From: Mycolicibacterium lacusdiani | GTDB lineage: Bacteria > Actinomycetota > Actinomycetes > Mycobacteriales > Mycobacteriaceae | Direction: 5' to 3' | NCBI RefSeq assembly: GCF_021916785.1 | Contig: NZ_JAKCFC010000005.1 | Location: forward strand, 186,001-250,000 | DNA length: 64,000 nucleotides | Notes under the pieces: generated by a model | What the model saw: only the letters and a program-made list of their open reading frames with translations | The model's database searches: none | Told to the model about the DNA's origin: nothing | Shown here: one piece after another, positions 1-9,067 of the stretch | Numbering within the stretch: the first letter of the stretch is position 1 | How the letters are laid out: every line of letters starts with the position of its first letter | Made by a program: the position numbers and the translations under genes

Positions 1-860
1 TGCGGATCCACGTGGCCCTCCACCAGGTACTCGCCGGGGGCCACCTCCGTCGCGCGGTACGTCTCGGGCAGGGCGGAGATCAGCAGTGACAGATCGAGTT
101 TCGGGGGAGCGGAGAACCGGAGCTGGTTCTCGGCGCCACGCTGCATCAACTCACTCGGCGTGCCCGTCGCCACCGCCGCGCCGCGATCGATGATCATCAG
201 CCGGTCGGCGAGTTGCTCGGCCTCGGTCAGCTGGTGGGTGGTCAGGACCACGGTCACGCCGTCGCGGCGGAGCCCGTCGATCAGGTCCCAGACGACGATG
301 CGCGCGTGGGCGTCCATGCCCGCGGTCGGCTCGTCGAGGAACACGAGTTCGGGCCTGCCGACGATGGCGCAGGCGAGAGCCAGCCGCTGCTGCTGACCGC
401 CCGAGAGTCGCCGGTAGGTGGTGCGGGCCGAGTCGGTGAGGCCGAGGACGTCCATCAGCCAGGCCGGGTCCAGCGGCCGCGCGGAGTACGCCGCGACCAG
501 GCCGAGCATCTCGCCTGCCCGCGCCGCCGGGTAGCCGCCGCCGCCCTGCAGCATGACTCCCATCCGCTCGCGCAACCGCGCGTTGTCCGCGACCGGATCC
601 AGTCCCAGGATTCGGATGCTGCCCGACTCCGGCTTGAGGAATCCCTCGCACATCTCGATCGTCGTGGTCTTGCCCGCGCCGTTGGGGCCGAGCAGGGCGA
701 ACACCTCGGCCCGCCGCACGTCGAGGTCGAGGCCGTCGACCGCAACGGTCGTGCCGTACCGCTTGGTGATGCCGCGCAGCCGGACGACGGCGTCCCCCGA
801 GTCGTCGACGTCCGGGGAACCCTCGCGCGCGGAGCCGGGAACGTCGGAACGGGAGGTCAC
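1..860 (-). CDS. ABC transporter ATP-binding protein, 3' end outside window (Rv1458c-like)
   Basis: Cytoplasmic ATPase of an ABC-2 type exporter. The reading frame starts at a GTG (860-858) and stays open to the window edge, giving 286 codons. Visible motifs in order are Walker A (GPNGAGKTT), the signature LSGGQQQR, Walker B (VFLDEPTAG) and an H-loop histidine in TTHQ. The GTG overlaps the TGA of mptB by GTGA, so the two are translationally coupled. In M. tuberculosis mptB is likewise followed by Rv1458c and the permeases Rv1457c and Rv1456c, which would lie just left of this window. The substrate is unknown. Only a short C-terminal tail should be missing. Confidence 0.85.
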   Translation of the reverse strand, partial: MTSRSDVPGSAREGSPDVDDSGDAVVRLRGITKRYGTTVAVDGLDLDVRRAEVFALLGPNGAGKTTTIEMCEGFLKPESGSIRILGLDPVADNARLRERMGVMLQGGGGYPAARAGEMLGLVAAYSARPLDPAWLMDVLGLTDSARTTYRRLSGGQQQRLALACAIVGRPELVFLDEPTAGMDAHARIVVWDLIDGLRRDGVTVVLTTHQLTEAEQLADRLMIIDRGAAVATGTPSELMQRGAENQLRFSAPPKLDLSLLISALPETYRATEVAPGEYLVEGHVDP

Positions 861-2575
861 GGAGATTCAGCGTAGGCGTCGGGCCGCGCGGTCGGCGGCG
901 GCGGTGGCTTCGACCCGGCGCTGGGCAGCTCGGGCGGGCCTACGTCGGCGCCCTCGGGCTCGACCGGCGGGCGCCACGGCAGCCTGCGGTAGGTGAACGC
1001 GATGAGCAGGGCCACGATGATCGCGCTGGCACCCGTGGCGTCGACGATCTGGAACAGCGCGAAGCGGTCGCCGTTGGCGGTCGGCCCGAAGATGCCCACG
1101 ACCAGCGACAACACGATCGTCGTCCCGCGGAACCCAGGCCGCGACGCCCAGGTGGCCAGGGGGATGATCGCCCACAGCAGGTACCAGGGCTGGACGACGG
1201 GGAACAGCAGCACCGTCGCGCCCAGTGCGACGCCGAGGCCGCCGACCGGGTTGAGGCGCCCGCGCAGGACTGCGAGCAGCAGCCAGGTGACCAGAATCGC
1301 GATGATGATCACACCGATGGCACGGGTCAGGCCAAGGATGGCCGTCGTGTGGTCGCCGAGTCCCAGCAGGATGCCGACCTGACCGGTGCCGAGCGCCACC
1401 AGCGTCGGAGGCGACATCCATGACCGCACTACGTTGGCCGTGCCGAGGGTGAACAGCCACCCGAAGCCCAGTCCGCTCGCCCAGCCGACCAGCGCCATCA
1501 CGGCCACCGACACGGCGGCCAGCGATCCGCCCGCGAGGAAGAACGCCTTGACGGTCCCGCCCCACCGACACGCCAGGGCCATCGCCACGAATCCGACCGC
1601 GAGCAGCGACGGCAGCTTCACTTGAGACGACAGTGCGATCAGCACCGTGCCGAGCAACAGCATCGCCATGGGCATCCACTGCACCCACTCGTCCCTGCCG
1701 TGCGGCCACCGCAACGGGCGGGGCAGCAACCGGCCCGCGGCCTGCACGCCGCGCAGCGCGAACTCGGTGCCCGCGAGCATCAGGCCGAGCATCAGCGCCT
1801 CGTTGTGGATGCCCGCGACCAGGTGCATGAACAGCAGCGGGTTGCACGGTCCCAGCCACAGCGCGCTGACCTCCGCGACGCCGCAGCGACGCGCCAGGCG
1901 GGGCGTGGCCCAGACGATCAGGCCGACGCCGAGCAGCACGACCAGGCGGTGCAGCAGCACAGCGAACACGATGTCGTCGCCGGTGAGTTCGGAGATGCCC
2001 CGCCCGATCCAGAGGAACAGCGGTCCGTAGGGCGCGGGTGTGTCCCGCCACAGGCTCGGCACGGACAGGGTGAAGACGTGGTCGAGACCCAGGCCCGGCG
2101 CGGGGCCCACGACGTAGGGATCCAGCCCGTTGCGGGCAATCCGGCTCTGCGCGAGGTAGGAGTAGACGTCCTTGCTGTACATCGGGGGAGCGATGAGCAG
2201 CGGCAGCGCCCACAGCAGCAGGGTGCGGTCGATCTGGCTGCGCGACATGCGCCGGGGGCCGAGCGCGAAGCGGCCGAGCATCAGCCAGGCCAGCGCCATG
2301 ATGACGGCGCCGGTGGTGGTCATCGTCAGGGACACGGTCTGGATGCGCGACGGCAGGTTCAGCAGTCGGACGCCGAACGTGGGGTCCTGGACGACCGGCC
2401 GCGCACCGGCGCCGAGCGCGCCGATCGCCATCAGCACCGTGCCCGTCGCGCCGAACACGCGGGTGCGGCGCATCAGCGCGACCTCGTCGGCCTTCAGCGG
2501 CGACCCGATCGCGACCTCGTCGGCGTGCCAACGGGCAACGGCCGAGCTGAGAGACTGTAGGCGGGCTGCCATCAC
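857..2575 (-). CDS. mptB: alpha-(1->6)-mannopyranosyltransferase MptB (GT-C family)
   Basis: Integral membrane mannosyltransferase of 572 residues that uses polyprenyl-phosphate mannose to build the alpha-1,6-mannan core of lipomannan and lipoarabinomannan. The sequence is a chain of hydrophobic segments from about residue 40 to 540, with the GT-C type acidic loop motif SKDVYSY and a following GLDPYVVGP stretch near residues 130-160. The tail is proline-rich and probably cytoplasmic. Length is close to Rv1459c (about 590 residues). It is divergent from sufR and overlaps the downstream ABC ATPase, exactly the M. tuberculosis arrangement. Two ATG codons in a row begin the frame; either could be used. 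Confidence 0.88.
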   Translation of the reverse strand: MMAARLQSLSSAVARWHADEVAIGSPLKADEVALMRRTRVFGATGTVLMAIGALGAGARPVVQDPTFGVRLLNLPSRIQTVSLTMTTTGAVIMALAWLMLGRFALGPRRMSRSQIDRTLLLWALPLLIAPPMYSKDVYSYLAQSRIARNGLDPYVVGPAPGLGLDHVFTLSVPSLWRDTPAPYGPLFLWIGRGISELTGDDIVFAVLLHRLVVLLGVGLIVWATPRLARRCGVAEVSALWLGPCNPLLFMHLVAGIHNEALMLGLMLAGTEFALRGVQAAGRLLPRPLRWPHGRDEWVQWMPMAMLLLGTVLIALSSQVKLPSLLAVGFVAMALACRWGGTVKAFFLAGGSLAAVSVAVMALVGWASGLGFGWLFTLGTANVVRSWMSPPTLVALGTGQVGILLGLGDHTTAILGLTRAIGVIIIAILVTWLLLAVLRGRLNPVGGLGVALGATVLLFPVVQPWYLLWAIIPLATWASRPGFRGTTIVLSLVVGIFGPTANGDRFALFQIVDATGASAIIVALLIAFTYRRLPWRPPVEPEGADVGPPELPSAGSKPPPPPTARPDAYAESP

Positions 2576-2671
2576 AGCAGCGTAACCGGCGTCGTATTCC
2601 CGTCCGGAGGTGTGATTGTTCTCCCCGCTAGCTAAGGGTCACCTTGCTAGACCGACCCCTGGAATTGCGTC

Positions 2672-2686
2672 ACACTGGTGTTGTGA
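2672..2686. promoter_or_regulatory. SufR operator
   Basis: The sequence ACACT-GGTGT-TGTGA matches without mismatch the ACACT-N5-TGTGA inverted repeat described for M. tuberculosis SufR. The right arm contains the GTG (2683-2685) taken here as the sufR start. A bound [4Fe-4S] SufR would therefore sit on the transcription or translation start of its own operon and repress it. The match is read directly; the function is transferred from the known system. Confidence 0.75.
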
Positions 2687-3465
2687 AATTCGGTTCCGAG
2701 GTCGCGCGCGGGCATGACGCCATGCCTGCGACCCAGGACGGGCACACCAGGAAGGCGATCATCCGGCTGCTGCTGGAGTCGGGCTCCATCACCGCGAGCG
2801 CGATCGGCGACAGGCTCGGGATCTCGGCGGCAGGGGTGCGTCGTCACCTCGACGCCCTCATCGAGGCCGGTGACGCCGAGTCAGTGGCTGCCGCGAGTTG
2901 GCAGCACAGCGGCCGTGGCCGTCCCGCTCGTCGCTACCGCCTCACCGCCGGTGGCCGGGCCAAGCTCGAGCACGCCTACGACGACCTCGCCGTCGCTGCG
3001 ATGCGGCAGTTGCGTGAAATCGGCGGCGACGACGCAATCCGCACGTTCGCCAGGCGTCGCATCGACACCATCCTCTCAGGAGTATCCGACGGCCCCGCCG
3101 ACGTTGCCACCAGGGTGGACCGCGTCGCGGGCGCATTGACCGAGGCGGGTTACGCCACCACGACCGCTCCGGTCACCGGGCCGCTCAGCGGTGTGCAGAT
3201 CTGCCAGCATCACTGCCCGGTGTCGCACGTCGCCGAGGAGTTCCCCGAACTCTGCGACGCCGAGCGCGAGGCGTTCGCCGAGATCCTGGGCACCCACGTC
3301 CAACGGCTGTCGACGATCGTCAACGGCGACTTCGCCTGCACCACGCACGTTCCCGTCGACCCAGGCAAGCAAGCCGCCGGCGGGAAAGCCCCAGACACGC
3401 AGTTCCCTCGGCATCCAGCCCTCGCCGAGTCCACCACCACGAATGAGCAAGGAGCGTCGACATGA
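2683..3465 (+). CDS. sufR: iron-sulphur dependent repressor of the suf operon, SufR
   Basis: ArsR/DeoR-like winged-helix repressor of 260 residues that senses Fe-S status and represses suf transcription. The N-terminal half has the HTH (RKAIIRLLLESGSITAS, then RRHLDALIEAG). The C-terminal half has Cys174, Cys178, Cys191 and Cys219, spaced C-x3-C-x12-C-x27-C; the M. tuberculosis protein binds its cluster with cysteines at near-identical positions. The GTG at 2683 was chosen because it gives the family's usual length, although no Shine-Dalgarno precedes it and it lies inside the operator, so the message may be leaderless. An upstream TTG (2644) and an internal ATG (2722) are alternatives. Its TGA overlaps the sufB ATG. 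Confidence 0.88.
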   Translation: MKFGSEVARGHDAMPATQDGHTRKAIIRLLLESGSITASAIGDRLGISAAGVRRHLDALIEAGDAESVAAASWQHSGRGRPARRYRLTAGGRAKLEHAYDDLAVAAMRQLREIGGDDAIRTFARRRIDTILSGVSDGPADVATRVDRVAGALTEAGYATTTAPVTGPLSGVQICQHHCPVSHVAEEFPELCDAEREAFAEILGTHVQRLSTIVNGDFACTTHVPVDPGKQAAGGKAPDTQFPRHPALAESTTTNEQGAST

Positions 3466-4895
3466 CGACCACCCCCGAGGCACCACAGCTGACCCAGGAA
3501 GAGACCATCGCGTCGCTGGGCACCTACGGCTACGGCTGGGCGGACTCCGACGTCGCGGGCGCCAGCGCCCAGCGTGGCCTCAGCGAGGCAGTCGTGCGCG
3601 ACATCTCGGCCAAGAAGAGCGAACCGCAGTGGATGCTCGACATGCGCCTGAAGGCTCTGCGCACGTTCGACAAGAAGCCGATGCCGAACTGGGGTTCCGA
3701 CCTCGAGGGCATCTTCTTCGACAACATCAAGTACTTCGTGCGGTCCAGCGAGAAGCAGGCCGCGACGTGGGACGACCTGCCCGCCGACATCAAGAACACC
3801 TATGACCGGCTCGGCATCCCCGAGGCGGAGAAGCAGCGCCTGGTGTCCGGTGTCGCGGCGCAGTACGAGTCCGAGGTGGTCTACCACTCGATCCGCGAGG
3901 ACCTCGAGGCACAGGGCGTCATCTTCCTCGACACCGACTCGGCGCTCAAGCAGCATCCGGAGCTGTTCGAGGAGTACTTCGGCACGGTGATCCCAGCCGG
4001 TGACAACAAGTTCTCCGCGCTGAACACCGCGGTGTGGTCGGGCGGCTCGTTCATCTACGTGCCCAAGGGCGTCCACGTGGACATCCCGCTGCAGGCCTAC
4101 TTCCGCATCAACACCGAGAACATGGGCCAGTTCGAGCGCACGCTGATCATCGTCGACGAGGACGCCTACGTGCACTACGTCGAGGGCTGCACCGCGCCGA
4201 TCTACAAGTCGGACTCGCTGCACTCCGCGGTCGTCGAGATCATCGTCAAGCCCGGTGGACGCTGCCGCTACACCACCATCCAGAACTGGTCGAACAACGT
4301 CTACAACCTGGTCACCAAGCGGGCGCGGGCCGAGGCCGGCGCCACGATGGAGTGGGTCGACGGCAACATCGGCTCCAAGGTGACCATGAAGTACCCGGCG
4401 GTCTGGATGACCGGCGAGCACGCCAAGGGCGAGGTCCTGTCGGTGGCGTTCGCGGGCGAGGGCCAGCACCAGGACACCGGCGCCAAGATGCTCCACCTCG
4501 CGCCCAACACCTCGAGCAACATCGTCTCGAAGTCGGTGGCGCGTGGCGGCGGCCGGGCGTCCTACCGTGGCCTGGTCCAGATCAACAAGGGTGCGCACGG
4601 ATCGCGGTCGAGCGTGAAGTGCGATGCGCTGCTGGTCGATTCGATCAGCCGCAGCGACACCTACCCGTACGTCGACATCCGCGAGGACGACGTCACGATG
4701 GGTCACGAAGCGACCGTCTCCAAGGTCAGTGCGGATCAGCTGTTCTACCTGATGAGCCGCGGCATGACCGAGGACGAGGCCATGGCGATGGTCGTTCGCG
4801 GCTTCGTCGAGCCCATCGCGAAGGAATTGCCGATGGAGTACGCGCTCGAACTGAACCGGCTCATCGAACTGCAGATGGAAGGCGCAGTCGGTTGA
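3462..4895 (+). CDS. sufB: Fe-S cluster scaffold subunit SufB, intein-free
   Basis: Scaffold component of the SufBCD complex, on which sulphur from SufS/SufU and iron are assembled into clusters in the cytoplasm. The 477-residue protein is colinear with SufB throughout, including the beta-helix core and the C-terminal block with SVKCDALLVDS and the histidine of GHEATVSKV. An AAGGAG ribosome-binding site lies 7 bases before the ATG, which overlaps the sufR stop by ATGA. The M. tuberculosis orthologue Rv1461 is about 846 residues because of an intein; here the gene is uninterrupted and conserved motifs such as EGC (residues 241-243) are intact. Confidence 0.95.
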   Translation: MTTTPEAPQLTQEETIASLGTYGYGWADSDVAGASAQRGLSEAVVRDISAKKSEPQWMLDMRLKALRTFDKKPMPNWGSDLEGIFFDNIKYFVRSSEKQAATWDDLPADIKNTYDRLGIPEAEKQRLVSGVAAQYESEVVYHSIREDLEAQGVIFLDTDSALKQHPELFEEYFGTVIPAGDNKFSALNTAVWSGGSFIYVPKGVHVDIPLQAYFRINTENMGQFERTLIIVDEDAYVHYVEGCTAPIYKSDSLHSAVVEIIVKPGGRCRYTTIQNWSNNVYNLVTKRARAEAGATMEWVDGNIGSKVTMKYPAVWMTGEHAKGEVLSVAFAGEGQHQDTGAKMLHLAPNTSSNIVSKSVARGGGRASYRGLVQINKGAHGSRSSVKCDALLVDSISRSDTYPYVDIREDDVTMGHEATVSKVSADQLFYLMSRGMTEDEAMAMVVRGFVEPIAKELPMEYALELNRLIELQMEGAVG

Positions 4896-4914
4896 GGGCG
4901 AGCGAAGCGACGGG
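4896..4914 (+). repeat. short dispersed repeat GGGCGAGCGAAGCGACGGG, copy 1
   Basis: These 19 bases lie in the 28-base gap between sufB and sufD. They recur identically at 34493-34511 inside mutA. I infer a small dispersed repeat of this genome; nothing in the sequence shows a function. Confidence 0.6.
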
Positions 4915-4923
4915 AAGACGAGC

Positions 4924-6129
4924 ATGACCCAGAACAATCTCACCGAAGCGGCCGAGGCCGCCAAGAACGGCGGGTCGACGCTGGCGGCCCTCAACAAGGG
5001 CGAGCTGTTCTCGTCCTTCGACGTCAACGCCTTCGAGGTACCGGGCGGTCGCGACGAACTGTGGCGGTTCACCCCGCTGAAGCGACTGCGCGGCCTGCAC
5101 GACGGATCGGCTCCCGCCACCGGCTCGGCGACGATCGCGGTCACCGACCGCCCCGGCGTCACCGTCGAGACGGTCCAGCGCGGCGACGCACGCCTAGGCC
5201 AGGGCGGCGTGCCGTCGGATCGGGTTGCTGCGCAGGCATTCTCGTCGTTCGAGCAGGCCACCATCGTCACGGTCGCGCGTGACACCGAGGTGTCCGAGCC
5301 CATCGAGATCACCGTCGACGGACCCGGCGAGGGCGCAGTGGCCTACGGCCACCTGCAGATTCGCATCGAGGAACTGTCCCGCGCGATCGTCGTGGTGGAC
5401 CTGCGGGGCAGCGGCACCTACGCCGACAACGTCGAGATCATCGTCGGCGACGCCGCCGGCCTCGGCGTCATCTGGATCGCCGACTGGGCCGACGACATGG
5501 TGCACGTCAGCGCCCATCACGCGAAGCTCGGCAAGGACTCCGTGCTGGGCCACGTCAACGTCACCCTCGGTGGCGACGTCGTGCGTACCGCGGCGAGCGT
5601 GCGGTTCACCGCGCCCGGCGGCGACGCGCAGATGCTCGGCACCTACTTCGCCGACGACGGGCAGCACTTCGAGTCACGGCTGCTGATCGACCACGCGCAG
5701 CCGAACTGCAAGTCCGACGTGCTGTACAAGGGTGCGCTGCAAGGCGATCCGGACTCCAAGAAGCCAGACGCCCACACGGTGTGGATCGGCGACGTGCTGA
5801 TCCGTGCCGAGGCCACCGGCACCGACACCTACGAGGCGAACCGCAACCTGGTGCTCACCGACGGTGCCCGCGCCGACTCGGTGCCCAACCTCGAGATCGA
5901 GACCGGCGAGATCGCCGGCGCCGGACACGCCAGTGCGACCGGCCGGTTCGACGACGAGCAGCTGTTCTACCTGCGTGCCCGCGGCATCCCCGAGGAGCAG
6001 GCCCGTCGCCTGGTGGTGCGCGGTTTCTTCGGCGAGATCATCGCCAAGATCGCCGTGCCCGCAGTGCGTGAGCGACTGACCGAAGCCATCGAACGAGAAC
6101 TAGCCATCACCGAATCGAGAAGTAGCTGA
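4924..6129 (+). CDS. sufD: Fe-S assembly protein SufD
   Basis: SufB paralogue that forms the SufB-SufD heterodimer of the SufBC2D scaffold and helps iron acquisition. The 401-residue product has a divergent N-terminus (about residues 1-130), a beta-helical core and the family's C-terminal block with GHASATGRFDDEQLFYL followed by ARGIPEEQARRLVVRGFF. Length agrees with Rv1462 (397). It follows sufB by 28 bases that contain a short repeat, and ends one base before sufC. Both the gene and its position in the operon are unambiguous. Confidence 0.94.
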   Translation: MTQNNLTEAAEAAKNGGSTLAALNKGELFSSFDVNAFEVPGGRDELWRFTPLKRLRGLHDGSAPATGSATIAVTDRPGVTVETVQRGDARLGQGGVPSDRVAAQAFSSFEQATIVTVARDTEVSEPIEITVDGPGEGAVAYGHLQIRIEELSRAIVVVDLRGSGTYADNVEIIVGDAAGLGVIWIADWADDMVHVSAHHAKLGKDSVLGHVNVTLGGDVVRTAASVRFTAPGGDAQMLGTYFADDGQHFESRLLIDHAQPNCKSDVLYKGALQGDPDSKKPDAHTVWIGDVLIRAEATGTDTYEANRNLVLTDGARADSVPNLEIETGEIAGAGHASATGRFDDEQLFYLRARGIPEEQARRLVVRGFFGEIIAKIAVPAVRERLTEAIERELAITESRSS

Positions 6130-6130
6130 C

Positions 6131-6904
<774 letters not shown>

Positions 6905-6905
6905 C

Positions 6906-8177
6906 GTGACGGCCACGCGGACTTCTGACGTCGACGTGGCCGTGGACGTCGACCGGATTCGCGCGGACTTCCCGATCCTCGACCGGGTGATGCGTGGCGG
7001 AAACCGGTTGGCGTACCTCGACTCCGGTGCCACGTCGCAGAAGCCGCTCGCCGTCCTCGACGCCGAGCGCGACTTCCTGCTGACCTCCAACGGTGCGGTG
7101 CACCGCGGGGCCCATCAGTTGATGGAGGAGTCGACCGACGCCTACGAGCAAGGGCGGGCGGACATCGCTCGCTTCGTGGGGGCAGGCACCGACGAACTCG
7201 TGTTCACCAAGAACGCGACGGAGGCGATCAACCTGGTCGCCTACACGATGGGCGACAGTCGGTTCGAGCGCGCAGTCGGCCCGGGCGACGTGATCGTCAC
7301 GACCGAACTCGAACACCACGCCAACCTGATTCCCTGGCAGGAACTGGCGTTGCGCACCGGCGCGACGCTGCGTTGGTATGGCGTAACCGACGACGGCCGC
7401 ATCGATCTGGACTCCCTCGAACTCGACGAGCGAGTCAAGGTCGTGGCCTTCAGCCACCATTCGAACGTCACCGGTGCCGTGGCGCCGGTCGCGGAACTCG
7501 TGTCGCGCGCCAAGGCGGTCGGAGCGCTGACCGTGCTGGACGCCTGCCAGTCGGTGCCGCACCAGCCCGTCGACTTCCACGCCCTCGACATCGACTTCGC
7601 CGCCTTCTCCGGGCACAAGATGCTCGGTCCCACCGGGATCGGCTTGCTCTACGGCAGGCAGCAAGTGCTGGAGCAGATGCCGCCGTTCCTGACCGGTGGA
7701 TCGATGATCGAGACCGTCACGATGGAGGCGACCACCTACGCCCCGGCGCCGCAGCGCTTCGAGGCAGGCACCCCGATGACGTCGCAGGTCGTCGGACTGG
7801 GCGCAGCCGCACGGTATTTGGACGACATCGGCATGGCCGCGGCGCACCAGCACGAGGCGCGGTTGGTGGCTGCGGCCCTCGAGGGCCTCGGGGGCATCGA
7901 CGGCGTCCGCATCATCGGGCCGAGCACGCTCGAGAATCGGGGTTCGCCGGTGTCGTTCGTGGTGGACGGCGTGCACGCCCACGACGTCGGGCAGGTACTC
8001 GACGACGAGGGCGTGGCCGTGCGGGTCGGCCACCATTGCGCGTGGCCGCTGCACCGTCGGTTCGGCATCGCGGCGACTGCGCGCGCGTCGTTCGCCGTCT
8101 ACAACACGCTCGACGAGGTCGACAGACTGGTCGCGGGCGTTCGGCGGGCGATCGACTTCTTCGGGGCGGGGGACTGA
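6906..8177 (+). CDS. sufS: cysteine desulfurase SufS (group II)
   Basis: PLP enzyme of 423 residues that takes sulphur from cysteine as a persulphide and hands it to SufU. The PLP lysine is Lys238 in FSGHKMLG, and the persulphide cysteine is Cys378 in GHHCAWPLHRRFG, the short-loop form typical of SufS partners of SufU. NATEAINLVAY near residue 105 fits the cofactor site. Translation begins at a GTG one base after sufC. Corresponds to Rv1464 (csd). Confidence 0.95.
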   Translation: MTATRTSDVDVAVDVDRIRADFPILDRVMRGGNRLAYLDSGATSQKPLAVLDAERDFLLTSNGAVHRGAHQLMEESTDAYEQGRADIARFVGAGTDELVFTKNATEAINLVAYTMGDSRFERAVGPGDVIVTTELEHHANLIPWQELALRTGATLRWYGVTDDGRIDLDSLELDERVKVVAFSHHSNVTGAVAPVAELVSRAKAVGALTVLDACQSVPHQPVDFHALDIDFAAFSGHKMLGPTGIGLLYGRQQVLEQMPPFLTGGSMIETVTMEATTYAPAPQRFEAGTPMTSQVVGLGAAARYLDDIGMAAAHQHEARLVAAALEGLGGIDGVRIIGPSTLENRGSPVSFVVDGVHAHDVGQVLDDEGVAVRVGHHCAWPLHRRFGIAATARASFAVYNTLDEVDRLVAGVRRAIDFFGAGD

Positions 8178-8182
8178 CCGTC

Positions 8183-8695
8183 GTGCGCCTGGAGCAGATG
8201 TATCAGGAAGTGATCCTCGATCACTACAAGCGCCCCCACAACCGCGGGCTGCGTGACCCGTTCGCCGCGGAGGTGTCGCACGTCAATCCGACTTGCGGCG
8301 ACGAGGTGACGTTGCGCGTGACGCTGTCGGGTGACGGCGAGACGGTCACCGACGTGTCCTACGACGGTCAGGGCTGTTCGATCAGCCAGGCCTCGACGTC
8401 GGTGCTCACCGACCAGGTGATCGGCCTGACGGTGGGGGATGCGATGAAGACCGTCGCGTCGTTCACCGAGATGGTGTCGTCGCGCGGAACCATCGACGGT
8501 GACGAGGACGTAATAGGCGATGGCATCGCCTTCGCAGGGGTAGCCAAGTACCCGGCGCGCGTGAAGTGCGCGCTGCTGGGCTGGATGGCGTTCAAGGCGG
8601 CGCTGGCGGAGGCCATGCCATCAGATGAAGCGCTGGCCGAGGCCATGCCACAAGACCAGATCGAGGCGCAAGCCAGTAAAGGAGACGCCGGATGA
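8183..8695 (+). CDS. sufU: zinc-dependent sulphur transfer protein SufU
   Basis: Accepts sulphur from SufS and passes it to the SufBCD scaffold. The 170-residue product has the three zinc-ligand cysteines Cys38 (PTCGDE, with the adjoining Asp), Cys65 (GQGCSIS) and Cys129 (RVKCALL), with the spacing that separates SufU from IscU. The GTG at 8183 lies 6 bases after the sufS stop. The C-terminus carries an extra duplicated heptad, ALAEAMP, encoded by two 21-base near-identical units with a 30-base period (8600-8650). The stop overlaps the sufT ATG by ATGA. Rv1465 is 162 residues. Confidence 0.93.
   Translation: MRLEQMYQEVILDHYKRPHNRGLRDPFAAEVSHVNPTCGDEVTLRVTLSGDGETVTDVSYDGQGCSISQASTSVLTDQVIGLTVGDAMKTVASFTEMVSSRGTIDGDEDVIGDGIAFAGVAKYPARVKCALLGWMAFKAALAEAMPSDEALAEAMPQDQIEAQASKGDAG
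8600..8650 (+). repeat. 30-bp period direct repeat inside the sufU 3' end
   Basis: Two 21-base units (8600-8620 and 8630-8650), one mismatch apart, encode ALAEAMP twice, joined by SDE. This lengthens the C-terminal tail of SufU beyond the zinc-binding core and looks like a recent in-frame duplication. Confidence 0.75.
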
Positions 8696-9039
8696 GCGAC
8701 ACCGCGGTGCCCAATGAGGAGTTCCAAGCCGACCTCGAGGAGGCGATGCGTGACGTCGTCGACCCCGAACTCGGCATCAACGTCGTGGACCTGGGCCTCG
8801 TCTACGGCCTGGACGTCGAGGAGGGCGACGCCGGCAAGGTGGCGCTCATCGACATGACGCTGACGTCGGCTGCCTGCCCGCTGACGGACGTCATCGAGGA
8901 TCAGTCGCGCAGCGCGCTCGTCGGTGCCGGCCTGGTCAACGACATCAAGATCAACTGGGTGTGGAACCCGCCGTGGGGACCGGACAAGATCACCGAGGAC
9001 GGCCGCGAGCAGCTGCGCGCGCTCGGCTTCACCGTCTAG
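8692..9039 (+). CDS. sufT: SufT, MIP18/DUF59 family Fe-S maturation protein
   Basis: Small cytoplasmic protein of 115 residues that assists maturation or delivery of Fe-S clusters. It shows the DUF59 core VDPELGINVVDLGLVYGL and the conserved TSAACPLTDVIEDQ, whose cysteine is the family's key residue, then WNPPWGPDKITEDGREQLRALGF. It is the last gene of the operon and overlaps sufU by four bases. A hairpin follows at 9050-9067. Equivalent to Rv1466. Confidence 0.93.
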   Translation: MSDTAVPNEEFQADLEEAMRDVVDPELGINVVDLGLVYGLDVEEGDAGKVALIDMTLTSAACPLTDVIEDQSRSALVGAGLVNDIKINWVWNPPWGPDKITEDGREQLRALGFTV

Positions 9040-9049
9040 GTATTCGTCT

Positions 9050-9067
9050 GCCGCCTTCTCAGGCGGC
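9050..9067. terminator. hairpin between convergent sufT and HNH gene
   Basis: GCCGCCT-TCTC-AGGCGGC forms a perfect 7-bp stem with a 4-base loop. It lies 11 bases after the sufT stop and covers the stop codon of the opposing gene, so it could end transcription from both sides. No U-tract follows, as is common for mycobacterial terminators. Confidence 0.5.

Noticed and set aside
151..651. Arg/Gly/Pro-rich open frame on the minus strand
   Set aside because: It is another frame of the ABC ATPase gene, whose own frame shows Walker A, signature and Walker B motifs.
3210..5312. 700-codon minus-strand open frame opposite sufB and sufD
   Set aside because: It lies wholly antisense to well-conserved suf genes; its His/Val/Arg/Asp-rich composition is that of a shadow frame in GC-rich DNA.
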